DNA of 64,000 nucleotides, from assembly GCA_017590115.1 (NCBI GenBank), contig JAGGNK010011003.1:4417899-4481898 (forward strand), written 5' to 3'. The position numbers and the translations under genes were made by a program. Shown here piece after piece: positions 9,856 through 23,500 of the stretch (position 1 is its first letter; every line of letters starts with the position of its first letter). The DNA comes from Montifringilla adamsi (taxonomy: Eukaryota > Chordata > Aves > Passeriformes > Passeridae). Under the pieces are notes generated by a model. That model was not told where the DNA came from. It did not search any database and saw only the letters and a list, made by a program, of their open reading frames with translations.

Positions 9856-12800
9856 TTCTGCTTTGGTCTCTGTCAACCCCTTGCAGTGGCTTTGTGTCTG
9901 TCTCTGAATCACAGAAAACACAGGGCCTTGCTAAAACACACAGAATTTCCAATTCTGCCTTAAAATCCAAACCAAACACAAACAAACCCCCTGCAGTTTA
10001 ACTCATCCCATCACTGGGAGCTTGGAGCTTTCCCTTTTTCCTTCTCCCAGCTCCCTTTGGGCACTGGTGGCTCTTTTTCTGGAGGCCCCCGTGTCACTGC
10101 GGGTGTTCACGCCTTTGTTTCTCTGCAGAAATGTGTGATGTAGAGATAGTGCTTGTGTGGACGTCAGCATTTCCAAACCTTGCATGTGTTGCATTGCTAA
10201 GCAACTTTTAGCAACACTTATCTCGCGTCCTTATGCCATCTGGAAAAGAGGATTAGACAAGGAAATGTGCCAGGGAGAGACAAAGGCACATCTAAGAAAG
10301 AGGTGGCTTAATTGCTAAAGAGAATGAGTGACATTAATAGTAGGCAATCAGCAGAAGTGATTGAAAGCAGGCACAATGCTTCACAGGTAGTGATAAGGAA
10401 GCTCTGGGAAAGGTGGCATATTTTATATCCCCTGGCCTCTTCCCTCCCTGCAGGAGGCAGAACTTGGCTGCATCCCATTGCATGATGCAAGATGAAGGCC
10501 CCTGGGATTTCAGATTATAAATTAGATACAGTTCTACTGACAATGGAGATTGTCTAGATCTTCCAGTTGTTCTGTCCATCCAGGAGTGTGACTGGCTGGC
10601 TGCTGTTGGGAGATCCTTCCCCTACAGCAGAGCAGGCTGTGAGCTGCCAGTGGAGCCTGGAACCTGAGCTGTTGCTTGTAGAGATGTTGTACACATGAGT
10701 TACAAGGATTTTGTAGTGAGTTACCAGTTCTGGGATAACTGCTGAGGAAAACATCCTGTGCTTTGGGGGGATGGCAAGGGTAGAGCAGAGCACGTGGTGT
10801 CAGGAGAGTGTTTCTAAAGAAGTGCCTTGTCTTTGTTGTCATCTTCAGCACACCTGTAACTGCTAGAGGTGTAAACCAAGCTGCACCTTTGGCTACTAAA
10901 TCCATCTGGAGCTTCAGCTGGGTTCACACGCATTTGAGAATTGTAGGAGACCTTCTTTTGGTACCTCTGCTGTTATCACATAAAAAGCCAAATATCCAAT
11001 TTAATAGAAGAATGATCATTTTAGGTTTTAAATGTTCTTATTCTCCAGTTCCTTACACACTCTGAGATTGTAAAAATGTTGCCTGGTGGCTAAACAGGAT
11101 TTAGTACCATGTAAAACCAGTGAGGCTTGTTACTGAGCTGTTTTATTTCCCATACCTGGACTTTTGACTGTACTTTGACCATTGTCTGATTATTTCCATC
11201 TCAGCTGTGACTCCAAAGTCTTCCAATAATATGGAATAATTCACTCTAAATTTCAGTGTCGTCTCTGGGCTTTAAGATGATTTTTACATGTCTCTTGGAA
11301 CAGAACTGTCCCCCAATACACAATCCTATACTTTCTTCTCCCAGCAGGAACTGAAACCAGTATTCCTGACCATAACCTCTCCTGTCCTGGCTGGCTGTGC
11401 TGCCAGTTAATGTCATTAAATTGGTGGCAGCATGTCCGTGATGACGTCAGACTGAGCTGCACAATTACGTGTCCAGTTTTAACACTGCTGGAAACTTAAT
11501 TGGCTCATACCTAAACTTCTGTGGTATTTGGCTTTGCAGCCTTAGGAACCTTTAAACTTTTATGCAAAGGGAATACCTTGGGTGAAACGCAGACTGGATT
11601 TAAATAACCAAAGCTTTTTGGAATGGAGTTTGGTACACTATTTCACTTTTCACAATCTTTAAAAAGCAAAATAATGTGTGATTCTGTATGTGACAAAGCA
11701 GTTATTCATTCTTGCCATGTAATTTAATGCGATGTTCTATATGAACTGAAGGGCTTCACATAATAGTATCCCACAGTAACAAACCTTGGGCAAGAAATGT
11801 TTGATTCTCCTCCCTTTCCCCTTTAGAGCAGTGCCACATAATCCTTGGTTGTTGTGTGGTCTTCTATTCAACTTTTCACACAAATGTTGGAAGGGTATTT
11901 ATAAAAAGTCTTGAGGACCACCCACTTTGCTATTGAAAATTGGCTGAAATAATCCCTTCTTTATAATTTAGCTGTGGTGTTGTCGAAATTTAAGTTCCAT
12001 GTGTATTTCTGTTCAAGGGGCAGGGGAGAAATGACGTGTTGGATGGACAGGACGCTGTGGTCGATTGTGATGGTGACACCTGTGACGGGCTCAGTGCCTG
12101 GGACGTCCCTTCATTGTGCTCCCAGTTACTGACAGGACTCTGACATAATGCTTTGGCTGTGCCTCTTTTGATGGATATGATCTGACTGGAGTGTTTGGCA
12201 TCCTCTGAGTGCTCAACTCTCCCAGAAGACAAGGTTCTCTGGAGCAAGAGGGACAGAGACCTTTCCTGAGCTTCACTCCAGTTAAATACAGAAGTACAGT
12301 GAGGTATCCAATGTTCTTCTAATGAATTTTTATTCTTGCAATGAGGGAATGGTTTTTGCCTTTAACACTGTCAATTTTTAATTTTAAAAGGAAAGTACTT
12401 TGGAATCAAAAAGTTGGAAAAATAGGAAAAAAACAAGCTCTCAGTGTGTGTGCATGGTTTGTGTGTTTGTCAGAGAATAATCCCAGTTAGTGTAAATGAC
12501 ACATTATACACTGGAAACAGTAAAGGATTGCTCAGCAGGTTGTAATTTGTCAAGCACAGAGCACAAATGAATCCCATCCTAATACAGAGATATGGAATCC
12601 ATGGCTTCAAGGAAAGCTCGTGTTATCCAATTGACTTCTGAGGGGGTTCTGTTTGCACAGCACACACAGCTCCAACCAGAGCACAGCTGGGCAAGAGTGC
12701 TCACAAGTACATCTTGGATTGCCTCACTCAGAAATGAGTGTATCACCTCAAAGAAAATGATCCCAAAACCCAGGAATCTAGCAAATATGGATGTACTCTC

Positions 12801-13560
12801 AGTGTCAGGCAAGCAAAACACATGGAATGGAACTCAGAAGAACCAATACAGCAGCCATCCAAACAATACTTGCATGTCAGAATCTACTGTGGGATGTTAA
12901 CACTCTCAAAATGAAATATTTAACAAAAAATCAGAGTAATATATTTCACCAGATTTATTTATTTCTACCTTTAATACTAGACATGCTTGGAGTGCTAGGT
13001 CATATGTTCTGACCCAGAATGAAAATGTTTCTTTTTAGAAGCATTTCCTCTAAAGGAATAAGGTTTTGTAGGTTTCAAAAGTCTCACAGTAAAGTGCTTC
13101 TTTAATCCAGCCAAAGTTGATAGTAATCAAAATTCATAGCAATGTTCAAACCCTGTGGAATGTTGGGATGGTCTGTTCCATGATTAGTTAGCAGATGTTA
13201 ACTTTAACAGGCCCTTTTTTCTGGCACTGTAAGCTGAACAATAAGGAATTGAATAGGTCTTGAAGAAATCGCTACACAATCATGGGAGTATTCTCTTCAG
13301 ATTACTATAAGGATATATTTGAAGAGAGAAAATTTGTTCCACTCCTGTTCATTGGGTACTTAGAAGACTTAATTTTCCCTTTTCTCAGCAGTGCAATCAT
13401 TTACATTCTGCATTAAGAAAGCATGATATTCCTGTTTATTGCAAAAACTTAATTGTTTTCTTTTAATCTTTTTTAAATGCATTTTTGTGGAAGTTGAGGT
13501 TATTCACAGGACTTCAGTTTAAACATCCAGATAATTATTTCAGGCAGAGAGATAGCTTGG
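9856..13560. other. Non-coding stretch, nothing firm recognised
   Basis: Mixed-composition DNA without a clear repeat family. Frames around 12579-12900 are open on both strands but match nothing I know. Isolated splice-like signals (for example the CTCCCTGCAG ending at 10450) have no matching donor. Confidence 0.55.
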
Positions 13561-13833
13561 CTTTTGTGAAGAAACTGCCTTTAAGGGAATGAATGTGTGT
13601 CTTCTTTCCATCCCTCTGGGAAGACAGGTTTGCTTTACCACTGCACAGCAGAGAGGAGCTGGGGGGGAAACAAAAGCAAGAAACAACCCTGTGGAGATTG
13701 AGGTGAGGGGAAGGAGGTCCACCAGGTGTCAAAACAGATCTTCCTCCTGCAGCCCGTGGAAGGTTTGGAAGAAGCCGTGTGGAGTAGGTGTTTGGTGTCC
13801 TGGAGGAAATGCAGCCCAGGGAAAGGCCAGGCA

Positions 13834-13905
13834 GGAGCAGGAGCAGGAGCAGGGGCAGGGGCAGGGGCAGGGGCAGGGGCAGGGGCAGGGGCAGGAGCAG
13901 GAGCA
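13834..13905 (+). repeat. GGAGCA/GGGGCA hexamer array
   Basis: Twelve perfect 6-base units: three GGAGCA, seven GGGGCA, then two GGAGCA. The regularly spaced G4 runs could form a G-quadruplex on the plus strand. It lies in a locally GC-rich segment (about 13580-14080). Confidence 0.95.
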
Positions 13906-14082
13906 GGTTCTCCTGGTGGGATTCTGGCTTGTGGAGGAGCCCTGATAGAGCAGGGAACAGGAGAGGAGGAGGGAGCACCAGAGAGGGAATGTCATGGGCT
14001 GGCCACAACCCCCGATTCCACATCCTCTGCACACCACTCTGTGGGGAGGGGATGAAGGAATTAGGTGAGGGTGACAAAAATT

Positions 14083-14290
14083 TCACAGAATCCCCAGGTT
14101 GGAAGAGACCTTCAAGACCATCGAGTCCAACCCAGCCCCAACACCTCAGCTAAACCCTGGCACCCAGTGCCACATCCAGACTTTGTTAAACACACCCAGG
14201 GATGGTGACCCCAGCCATTCCAGAACTTTATCACCTTTCTGTAAAAAACTTTTTCCTAATATCCAACCTGTATTTCCCTTGACGCAGCTG
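14083..14290 (-). mobile_element. CR1 LINE 3' fragment (older subfamily)
   Basis: The plus strand reads TCACAGAATCCCCAGGTTGG, AAGAGACCTTCAAGACCATC, GAGTCCAACC and TTTTTCCTAATATCCAACCT. This is a reversed CR1 tail of a different subfamily from those at 5192 and 9724. Confidence 0.88.
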
Positions 14291-14827
14291 GAGAGGGCCT
14301 GAGTTGGGCAGGAAGGCTGTCAAATCATAATTTAATTTGTAATAAATTATTTCCCTGAGTCTGTCTTGCCCATGGTGGCAATCAGTAAATATTCTCCATG
14401 TCTTCATTTTGACCATGAGCCTTTCCATCTCATTTTCCTCCCTGCTGTTGAGAAGAGGGAATGAGAGCACAGCTGGGTGGGCACCTGGCAGCCAGCCTTG
14501 GACAACCCACCACAAAGGCTATGAAGGATATAACAAATAGAGCTCCAGTAGGTCATTCCATTCAATGAATTCAGATTTGGTTGAGATTTTCTTTCACGTG
14601 AGTCATAATTTTTAACCTTCTTAATTTTACCCTTCATCATCATCAGCCACTGACCTTCCTCTATTTAATGCTGTTGGTCAAAGTAGAGAGTTCTGTTGTC
14701 TTTTTGAGTAAAAAGCACAGTAAGAGTGTTTTATACTCTGATTAAAAAACTTTACTTGAATTTGTAACATTGTGCCATGGTAACAGTAAGACACAGTTAC
14801 TATACAGTGTATAACTGATTATTTATT

Positions 14828-14915
14828 TGTTGGTTGGTTTTTTTTGTTGTTGATGTTTTTGGGGTTTTTTTTTTGGTTTTTTTTTGGTTTTTTTTTGTTT
14901 GTTTGCTTGTTTGAT
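14828..14915. repeat. T/G-rich low-complexity tract
   Basis: Runs of T interrupted by GG or G (GGTTGGTTTT, GGGGTTTTTT, GTTTGTTTGC). The reverse complement resembles the A/C tract at 17147-17220, so the two tracts may share an origin in opposite orientation. Confidence 0.85.
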
Positions 14916-17132
14916 TTTGGTGATCAGCTGTGCATAGTCCTGGTCTGGAAATCTGAGGTGGCATCAAAAACCACCAAATTCCATTGAGTTCTGCTACCAG
15001 CTTTGAGTTCTTTGGAAGAAACAGAGGAAAACAGTTAAATCCTGTGTACAAGGTGTGGGGAAGAGCCAATTTCTTTATGTGTTTCCCATGATTATTGTAT
15101 AAATGCAATATTCTAAAACCAGGTAGTTAATTTGCCAACTTCATAAATTACAGCAACCGTATAAGTGTTACACAACAAAAACGGTAGAAAATACCTTTTT
15201 TTGGATGCTGAGATGTTTTTGTGATTGTCAAATGTACTTTTATAGTATAATTTTCAGCCTTTAAAGAGTTCAGGATTTTCACTGCTCTCCCAAGCCCCAG
15301 CTGGTGGTTTCCAGCTCAAGGAAAAATTCTCTAGTCAAGGAATTAGAGCAAGTTCTGTCTTCAATAATTATGACCATAAAAATCATTCTTCTAAACACTG
15401 ATTTGTGGTCCTAAATTAATCATTGGTTTCTGAAGTATTTAAGTCTCTGGAAACTGCTGGATGTATCAGTACTTTTAAGAAGCCAGGAACCTTTAAGCCT
15501 CATCAAAACTTGTTTCAAAAATCTCACCCAGCATTAGGTTTCTCTCTATATTTTATAGCAATGTTGTTCTTTTTTTCCTTGTCAAGGATAATAGCTGATG
15601 TCAGAATTGTAAATACTCTACAATAATTATTTGAAGTACAGAACCAGATTAAATAGACCCTACAGTGAAATATTTCTTTGAAGCTGTGAAACTTGATTCT
15701 TTGTTTATTAGGAAAGTCGCTGCTTTAAGTTCATGCAGCATTTCAAAAGACTTGGAAAACACAAGAAGTCCTAAATGAATTCTAAATTCCCATTTGTCAG
15801 CTCCATCTCCAGTCTGACACTACCTAATAGATTTAAGTTGTTGGAGAGGTAGTTCTCAATATGATGCTTAATGTATGTTTTCTGCTGGATACCCAGCTGT
15901 AAATTCAATATACTGAGCACCTAACGGATGTCATGGTGATTTTTTTCCCTTATATTTGGACTTAATTAAGATTTAAAACCCATCAGAACAAACAAACAAA
16001 AATGTCAAAGCTGTTTTCTCTCCCTGGCTCTGAGTGTATAAGCTATCTTTTGACATATGTTGCATCTGGAAGCTGGGAACTGAAATCTCCTGTTTCTGTC
16101 ATTAGCAATTCTGGATTTGCACTGGCTGATTTGCCATTCCCTAAGGGAAGCAGAGCCAGAATCTGGGTCTGACACCCAATACAGAGCAGGAGATGCTTCG
16201 AGCAGCCAGCATGGTGAGTAAAGATAATGGATTAGTCAACTGCTCAGCTTTCTAGTTAACTGAAAAATAAAAAAGTATCTTTGCATTGCGGTAAAATAAC
16301 TTGAGAGTATAAGAAACAGCCTTTGTAATACAAACAGGCAGGGCTTTTTTTTTAGCAGAGTGCTGAATTCCTCATAATAAATACAAACAAAGTAATTTTT
16401 TGACATTGATTCCATTCTGTAGGAGAAATCTTTCCCTCCTGGGGTTTCTGCTCAGTTATTTTATTCAGGCAAAACACAGTGGTGTGCAATAAGATCAAAA
16501 GGGTTCAAGTTAATAATTTCTGCAGCCCCAATTCATTTACCAAGAATGAAGTATGGCCTAATACTTAAATCTGGACCCCAGACTTTATACCCTTCACTGA
16601 TACTCAGAAACATTGCTAGTACTTCACATACTTTCAGTAACAACTTTGGCATGTGAAATGGTCCCATAAATACAGCAGCTACAGGATCTTAAACTGTGGG
16701 AGTTCTACTTTCAGGGAAAATCAGGAATATTCAGGCATGTAGGCTTTTATGTCCACGCAAAACCATTTTCACATTTTCCAAATTATTCAAGCAGATGGTG
16801 GAGGCAGAAATGTTTCATTTTTTTTCCTGATTTAATGTTCTGTCTGATCTGTAATTCGTGGTGATTGAACAGCCATTTTAACCTGGGAATTACTTTGGTG
16901 CTGGAGTAACAAGTTCTAGCACTGCTACTCCAACCTGTGAGAAGTTGAGTGTTAAAAAATCACTTTTCCTTCAGAAACACCTGAATTGGCTAATTCTATT
17001 GAGGTTCTAAAGGTGGTAGAATAATTGGGTTCTGTTTATTTATATTGTGAGATTTGCAACATTGGAATTCCCAAACCATAACACTGGATACATTACACTT
17101 TCTCTTGATGCCCTAATGGCAACAGAAAGTTT

Positions 17133-17220
17133 GGGGGGGGGGGGCCAAAAAAAAAAAAAAAAAAAAACCAAACCCCCAAAAAAAAACAAAAAAGACCCAA
17201 AAAAAAACCCAAAAACCACC
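17133..17220. repeat. G12-CC-A21 compound homopolymer and A/C-rich tract
   Basis: Twelve G (17133-17144), CC, then 21 A (17147-17167), followed by A runs broken by CCC and CC. Composition flips from pure G to pure A within two bases. It is a place where sequencing length errors are likely. Confidence 0.9.
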
Positions 17221-20200
17221 GCCACAAAATCCTCCTGGCTATGAAACAAAATCAGAAGACTTGGTGACTTTGATTTTAAGTTTCAAATTTGATGCTTCTG
17301 AGGAGGTTTTTGGTAGCTGTGGCTGCAGAGGTGACTGTCCCACCTGTGTTACTGTGTGGAAGCCCTGAAAAACAACCAGTTGATTTGCAACCTCTGTGCA
17401 AATCCGGTGTGTGACTCATGAATTTAATCAATTAGAAACAAAATATCTTGTGACTCTCTGGATGGGGCACCATATGTTGCAACAGAAAAAGAGCACTTTA
17501 GGAGGAGGCAGTTTGGTGTTTTTGGAAAGATGACATTGGAGAGAAAATGTAGAAAATGTGTTTGGCTTTAAATATTAGGACTTCAAAACAAAACCCAGCC
17601 GTTGTTTTGCATAGTTCACTGAGCTAAAGATTGTTTTGGGGATTGGAGTCATGCTGTTCTTACGGGCACTCAACTATTTCTGGTGTTGGTGTCACTGCTC
17701 GGGGGTGTGTTACTGTGCATGTGACGGTGTTTTGTCCTTTCTGAGTGTTCATGGCAGGCAAACTTTGGGGCTTTGCAGAGCTCACTAATCTTTGAGTTCC
17801 ACGTTTGGCCACGGACATTGGGAAAATTGGCACTGGAAGGTGAGTGAGGCACAGGGGGCAGAAGGAGTGGAGAAGACACCTGGGGGACTTGAGGAAAAGG
17901 AGGGAAGGAAAAAGGAAAAAGAAGAATGAACACAAAGTTCTATTCCAACCTATTCCAAGATCTTTTCTCTGGGCATTGCTGTACTGATTTCCCTTCTGAT
18001 TCTTCTCATCTCTGCTTTTGGAGAGAAATGTTGGCTAGCTCTCAAAATACCTTGGGAATAAACCTCTGCTGATGGGTAAATGATGAGATCCTCGAGGCAT
18101 TCACGCACCACTGCCCGTGGTATGGATATAATCATTCAGTGATGGAGAATCATCCAGTTTCATCCAGTATTGATGAACTGTCAGTGAAAGAGTTCCAAGA
18201 GGCTTTGCTGTTTAGTAATAATATCTGTGTAGCTTTAGTCTAAATATGGATGGTTTTCATATTTCAAATAGGTAATGAGATCCAAACCCATGGAAGATGT
18301 TTTTGATGTTATTTGAGGAAAAGAGGAAAACCTCTTTTGTCACTACTTAGTAACACATCTTAATGCCGCAAATTAATTTCTGGTAGTTTCATTGTGTTGG
18401 CCAAGCAAGTGACCTCCACTTGCAGCTCTTTAGGTTTTTTATTTTCTTTTTTTCTTACCACTCGTGATGTACTTTTGCATTTTTTGTTAAGTTATTGATT
18501 ATTTTCCAAGGCTGCTTGAAGTAGGATGAGATCCATTGCTAAACAGACTCAGAGCAGCAATTTTCCCTCGGTTATTTCAGTTTGCCACACTGATGGAAGC
18601 AATGCGTGCATGGTGAGGAATGTTCTCCTCCAGATTCTTGATGTTATTACAAGATATCACAATGTAATAAAGAAAACAATTCCTAGGCACTGATAGCAGT
18701 GACATAATATTGCTGCTTGTCCAGATCACTGTAATCCCTCTGGTTTGCATTTGCTCCATATCAACACATTTCTGCTGCATCAGCGAAAATATTTTTCATT
18801 TTTCTGGATTGAAGAATGTTCTGGTCCGATGTGTCTTAAATTTACGGGAATTTACAAGACTGAGTAACAAGCTTTCAATTGAAACCAGGGCTGGGAGTGC
18901 ACGGAGCTGGGGTGTGGAGCCAAATCAAACACATCACTGGGTCATTGTTCAGGAGGTTGGAGCTGTAAAAAGTTCAAGTTTTGGCTCCTACTGTTTTTAG
19001 GTCCAAGTATTGTCCTTAAGTATTCTGCCATCTTTTTCAAATTTATCAGCATTGGATGTTTTTTCATCCTTCCCATTATCTCCACTGAGTTCCACTAAAA
19101 GTTAAATCTCTAACTGAGGTTCTTTTCTGAAGGTTCATTAGGACTGAACAGATCCCTTCTTTCTTTTACAGTTGTGAATATTCCAGTACCAATTACATTT
19201 TGCAATATCAGTGTATAAAACTGCTAACACTGGACTTGAGTGGGAAACCAAACCCACTCAGATGATGAAATCACTGATAATTTTAATTGGTCAGTCAAGC
19301 AGATCATAGCTCAGGTAGGCCCATGTTCAATGTCTGGCTAACCAGGAGACAGGGCAAACAAGACTGGATGTCCAAGAGTGGAGCTCATGGAATTGTCAGC
19401 AGCTTGTTTAACAAAAAAGGTGACAAATGAGAGCCACTCTTTACGTCATCATGTCATAGCTCTGAACTAGAAAAAGTTGACTAGCTGCATAAATTTAATC
19501 ACATCATCAGTGGTTTCATGGTTTAAAACCACGTGCATGGGGAAAAATATCCTCTTTTCTCTCTACTATTTCTTCGTCCAAGAAGCCCTTTTTTAGACTA
19601 TTTGACAAAAGTGAGTGTGTAACTGAATTCAGGAACAGCATCAGATGACACACAGGCTGTCATATGTTAGTTAAAAAAAAAAAAAAAGAAAAATAGTTAC
19701 CATAACAACTGACTCACCACTTGTATTTCTAAGAGAGAGAATATCTTAAAAGAAAATGTGATGGGTCAGTCCATGTGTGTTGGTGCTGTCAGTGAACAAG
19801 CAGGAACATTTTTCATGGGTGGCAAGAATGATTTTTTTTTTCTTATTCAAATAAGGATTTTATCTCAGAAATAAGAACTGTTCTTCTTAGAGGATCCTTT
19901 CCATTGAAACAACAATCCAAGGAATTATGTTTAAAAACAAAGCCAAAATTCCCAACCCTGATCACTGGATTTCTAAACAAATTAGGAAGCACTCTTTTTT
20001 CTTTTAGAATTACTGATTTTTCTTTTGGGGGCTTCTTTGCTGAAGAACTGATCCTGCTCATGTCTGAAGTCAACAGGAATGTCACTGCTGACGTTGGAGT
20101 GTGTGTGATCAAGCCTTGACGTGATTTATTTTCTATTTTCTATCAGCCCCTCTGAGCCTGCTTCAAAGCCACTCCCCCAGATGTGTTTCCTGCGTCTCCT

Positions 20201-20429
20201 CTGAAGCCCTCAGTGCCAAAATTTGACATCATCACTCCAGGTAGCCTGAGGATCATCAGAGCCTTTGAACACTTGGTAGAAATTTCCACTACAGACAAAT
20301 GCTCTGCTGAAAAAAGGTTTTGACTCTACCCCCTCTTTCCTGCGGGCAGTGATAAATAAAGAATTTCTGCAGAATCCGATTATTTTTAATCTGACGTTTC
20401 ATACATTTTCCTGGGTTAGGGCAGAAGGA

Positions 20430-20540
20430 ATCACAGAATCATTTAGGTCGGAAAAGACCTCCAGTAGCATCGAGTCCAACCTGTGACCAGTCCCCAGCTT
20501 GTCTCCCAGCTAGAGCACTGAGACCCATGTCCAGTCATTA
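20430..20540 (-). mobile_element. CR1 LINE 3' fragment, short
   Basis: The plus strand reads AATCACAGAATCATTTAGGT, CGGAAAAGACCTCCAG and CATCGAGTCCAACCTGTGAC. It is a diverged reversed CR1 tail of about 110 bases. Confidence 0.85.
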
Positions 20541-23500
20541 TTTATATAATAACTGCAGCTATTATGATGTTTCCCCTCTATTTTATTATTCAGTTTTGTT
20601 CTTATCTGGCCCGCATTTCAGCAAAGAGTTCTGCTTCTTTTAGCCCATAGGTAGTTGTTGTAGTTTTGATGATTTTGTCTGGAATTTTGCATGAAGCCAT
20701 CACTGTAGTAATTACCATATTTCAAAAGTAATGAAGCCTGACTTCTCCACATATCACATGGAAAAAGAAATGCTAAGGTTTGGACTCATGTAAATTAATG
20801 TGCTCTTGGAAGAAATAATTCTTCATTAGCAACAATATGTAAATTTGGTATCGAAAGTGTCTACAATAACTTTACTTTCTTAATAGTTTCTCTTTGAAAT
20901 CTCTAAGGGTCTGAAAGACATTTATTTGGGTATAATGAGACCCTGCTGGAGCCCAGGGTCAGGCATTTCATGGCTGTGCATGCAGCCCTCCCCCAGGCAC
21001 TGCTTCCCACGGATTTCTCAGCACCACACGGTGGCTGCTTGAAAGAACAAATTAGTCTTAGTGTACATAAGTTCTGTGAATTTAAATGTACACGTTTACC
21101 TCCCTGGAGACGTGTCAGGACCCGAGATCCCATACAATCACATGGCCAGGGCACAATGACTTTGGTTCTCTGCAGCAGCTCAGACCTGTCTGTAATAGGT
21201 GTAAAATAAAAACTACCACCCCTATCCATAATTACTTCTCTCCATAATTACTTTTTCACCACAGCAGAAATTGTATTTTGTCAAAACCAAGCCAGAAACC
21301 ATTATTGTCTTTCTACTGTTGGAATTAAATGTGTCCCTTTCAATCCCTCCCAGCTTGCATCTTCCTCTACTTCATTCCAAGCACTCTGAGGCTTTGGCAA
21401 TGTAGAACTAAAGCTTGTGTGTGGAATAAGGCACACCCTGGGTAAACCTCTGTCTGTGCAGGTGATTTAGTCTCTACTCAATTTCTGAAATAATTAAAAA
21501 TAATGATCCTGTCATGACAGGTCAATGCACCACACATGTATGAATGTGAACATACAGACCTGTGTGTGTGTGTATGCTGTGCTTGTTTAGTTTCTTGTAA
21601 AACATCAGGGTTACCTCACATGGTATTTTACCTTTCAGACACCTGTTTGCACACTGGGAGCCCTACAGAACTATAGCTAGAAAGATGTAATTATGAAAAG
21701 CACCTTGCAGCCCTGTGTTGAAATAGCAGCTAAATCAATTTGTCAGATTCCCCTCTATAATCTCTCGTACACATCTGTAATCTCATTTCACAACAAAGTG
21801 ATGATTAATATGTTTGCTGATTTAGCAATTAGAAACCTTGGGCTGGTCCTGAACATGCTGATTCTCTCAGAGATGTGAGGAGAGCAGGAGCTGCTGCACT
21901 GATTGGGATAAGAGGGGTCCCAGCATGTGCCAAGCACATCCACGTTAACTCGGTGTAATGAGGCATCAATTTGGAGTCAGACTCTCCCTGTACAAATCTC
22001 GTACCTGCTCAGCTTCACTGCAGCCTCCACAGCCCAGGAGAAATTCCCCACGTTGCTATTCTGAGACTTGTTAACTAATTTTTATAAAAGATGATTTATT
22101 GGTTGTAACAGGAATTAAGCTTTCATGTAAAAGCTCTTACTTTGAGTTTCTCTAGATCCAAAGTTCCTGCATGGCCACTTATCCTCTCAATCAAAAATAC
22201 AAAGGACAACCTAGATAAATTTAAACTTATCAACTCTGTATTTTTCCTGAACATCCTTCTTGTTGATATCTGTTACAATTCCATATTCTCATTAAATTCA
22301 CTGTTTTGATGTTGTACTTTTAATGACCTTTTTTTGTTTGTTTTCATCTGTTCTGCTTGTAACTTCAGTCTAAATAAAGCTGTCGTTCCAAGCATTATAA
22401 AAACATTTAATTTTTTCATTGCCCCTGGAAGCTACACAGAATTAGAAGCCACTTCTGAAAATATGGATGTAGTGATGTAGTGATGACCTTTGGATGAAAC
22501 TGTGTGTTATTAGAACTCATTTGAGTAAAGAAGCTTCTAGCTGGTTTTGACCACTCTTTTTTTTTTTTTTTTTTTGACCACTTTTGACATATATCCCCCT
22601 CTAAATCATGACTGAAATAATTTGGGATTTTGAGTCTGACCATGTAACAGGATCATTGTGAGCCTTGATAGGAGTGGTGTTCCTTTTGGTGCTAAGGAAA
22701 ATGAACAAAACAAAACTATAGAATGCTTTCCTTTGGCTCTTGGGTTTGTTTTGTTTTAAACTTTCAGATTGGCTGCTTAGCATTTTGCTTAAAGAAAAGC
22801 CAAGCTCACACACATGGAAGATTGCCAGAGACTCTAATCCCTATTTTGGTTAAATTACAGTACCCAGATTTTGGTAACAAAGCGCATTGATTTTATATTC
22901 AAAAAGATTTTTATATTTAGTCTGTTAACCTTTTGTAATTCCCACCCACAGCTTTACACTGGGGAACATTTTGATGCTAATTGTTGTCAGTAGGGAATCT
23001 GCCACGGCCCCTCGGGAATGTCAATCCACTGAATTGGAATGCAGGTGCTGGTAATTGCAGGACTGTTATTGTCTGCTGGCTGCAGCGTGTATGTCTCAAA
23101 CAATTCTTTTCACACTGGATTTGAGAACATTTTAAAAAAATAAATCCGGCATTTGAAGATAGCCTTACATTATATTGACCATAAAGAAAGGAGCTGGAGA
23201 CATTTTTCCTCTAATTGCTAAGACAGTTTTCCATCCTTGCATTGGAAACCATTCTGCACAGGGCAGATCTCAGGTTCAACAGCCATTGTGTGGTATTTAA
23301 CGTTTCCCTGGGGGTTTGGATGTTTGCAGGAATTGTTCTGGGGTGGTTCCTGAAGGCTGCCTGGTGTAACATCATAATGCACTGGATGTGACATGGGAAT
23401 GGCAGGCAAAGAGAGGGTTTGTGCTCTGAGCCCAGACCCTCTGAGTGATACTGGACATATTGCTTCCTTCTCACCCTGCTTTTCTCAGGATAAAATAACA

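Larger units (their letters stand above)
14291..20429. other. Non-coding stretch with simple repeats
   Basis: It contains the T/G tract at 14828-14915, the G12 plus A21 compound tract at 17133-17220 and an A15 run at 19673-19687. A splice-flanked open segment at 16146-16213 is weak. No protein gene is recognised. Confidence 0.55.

Noticed and set aside
12579..12900. Overlapping open frames on both strands
   Set aside because: The minus frame looked somewhat protein-like, but it has no recognised family, no good splice sites and a stop immediately upstream.
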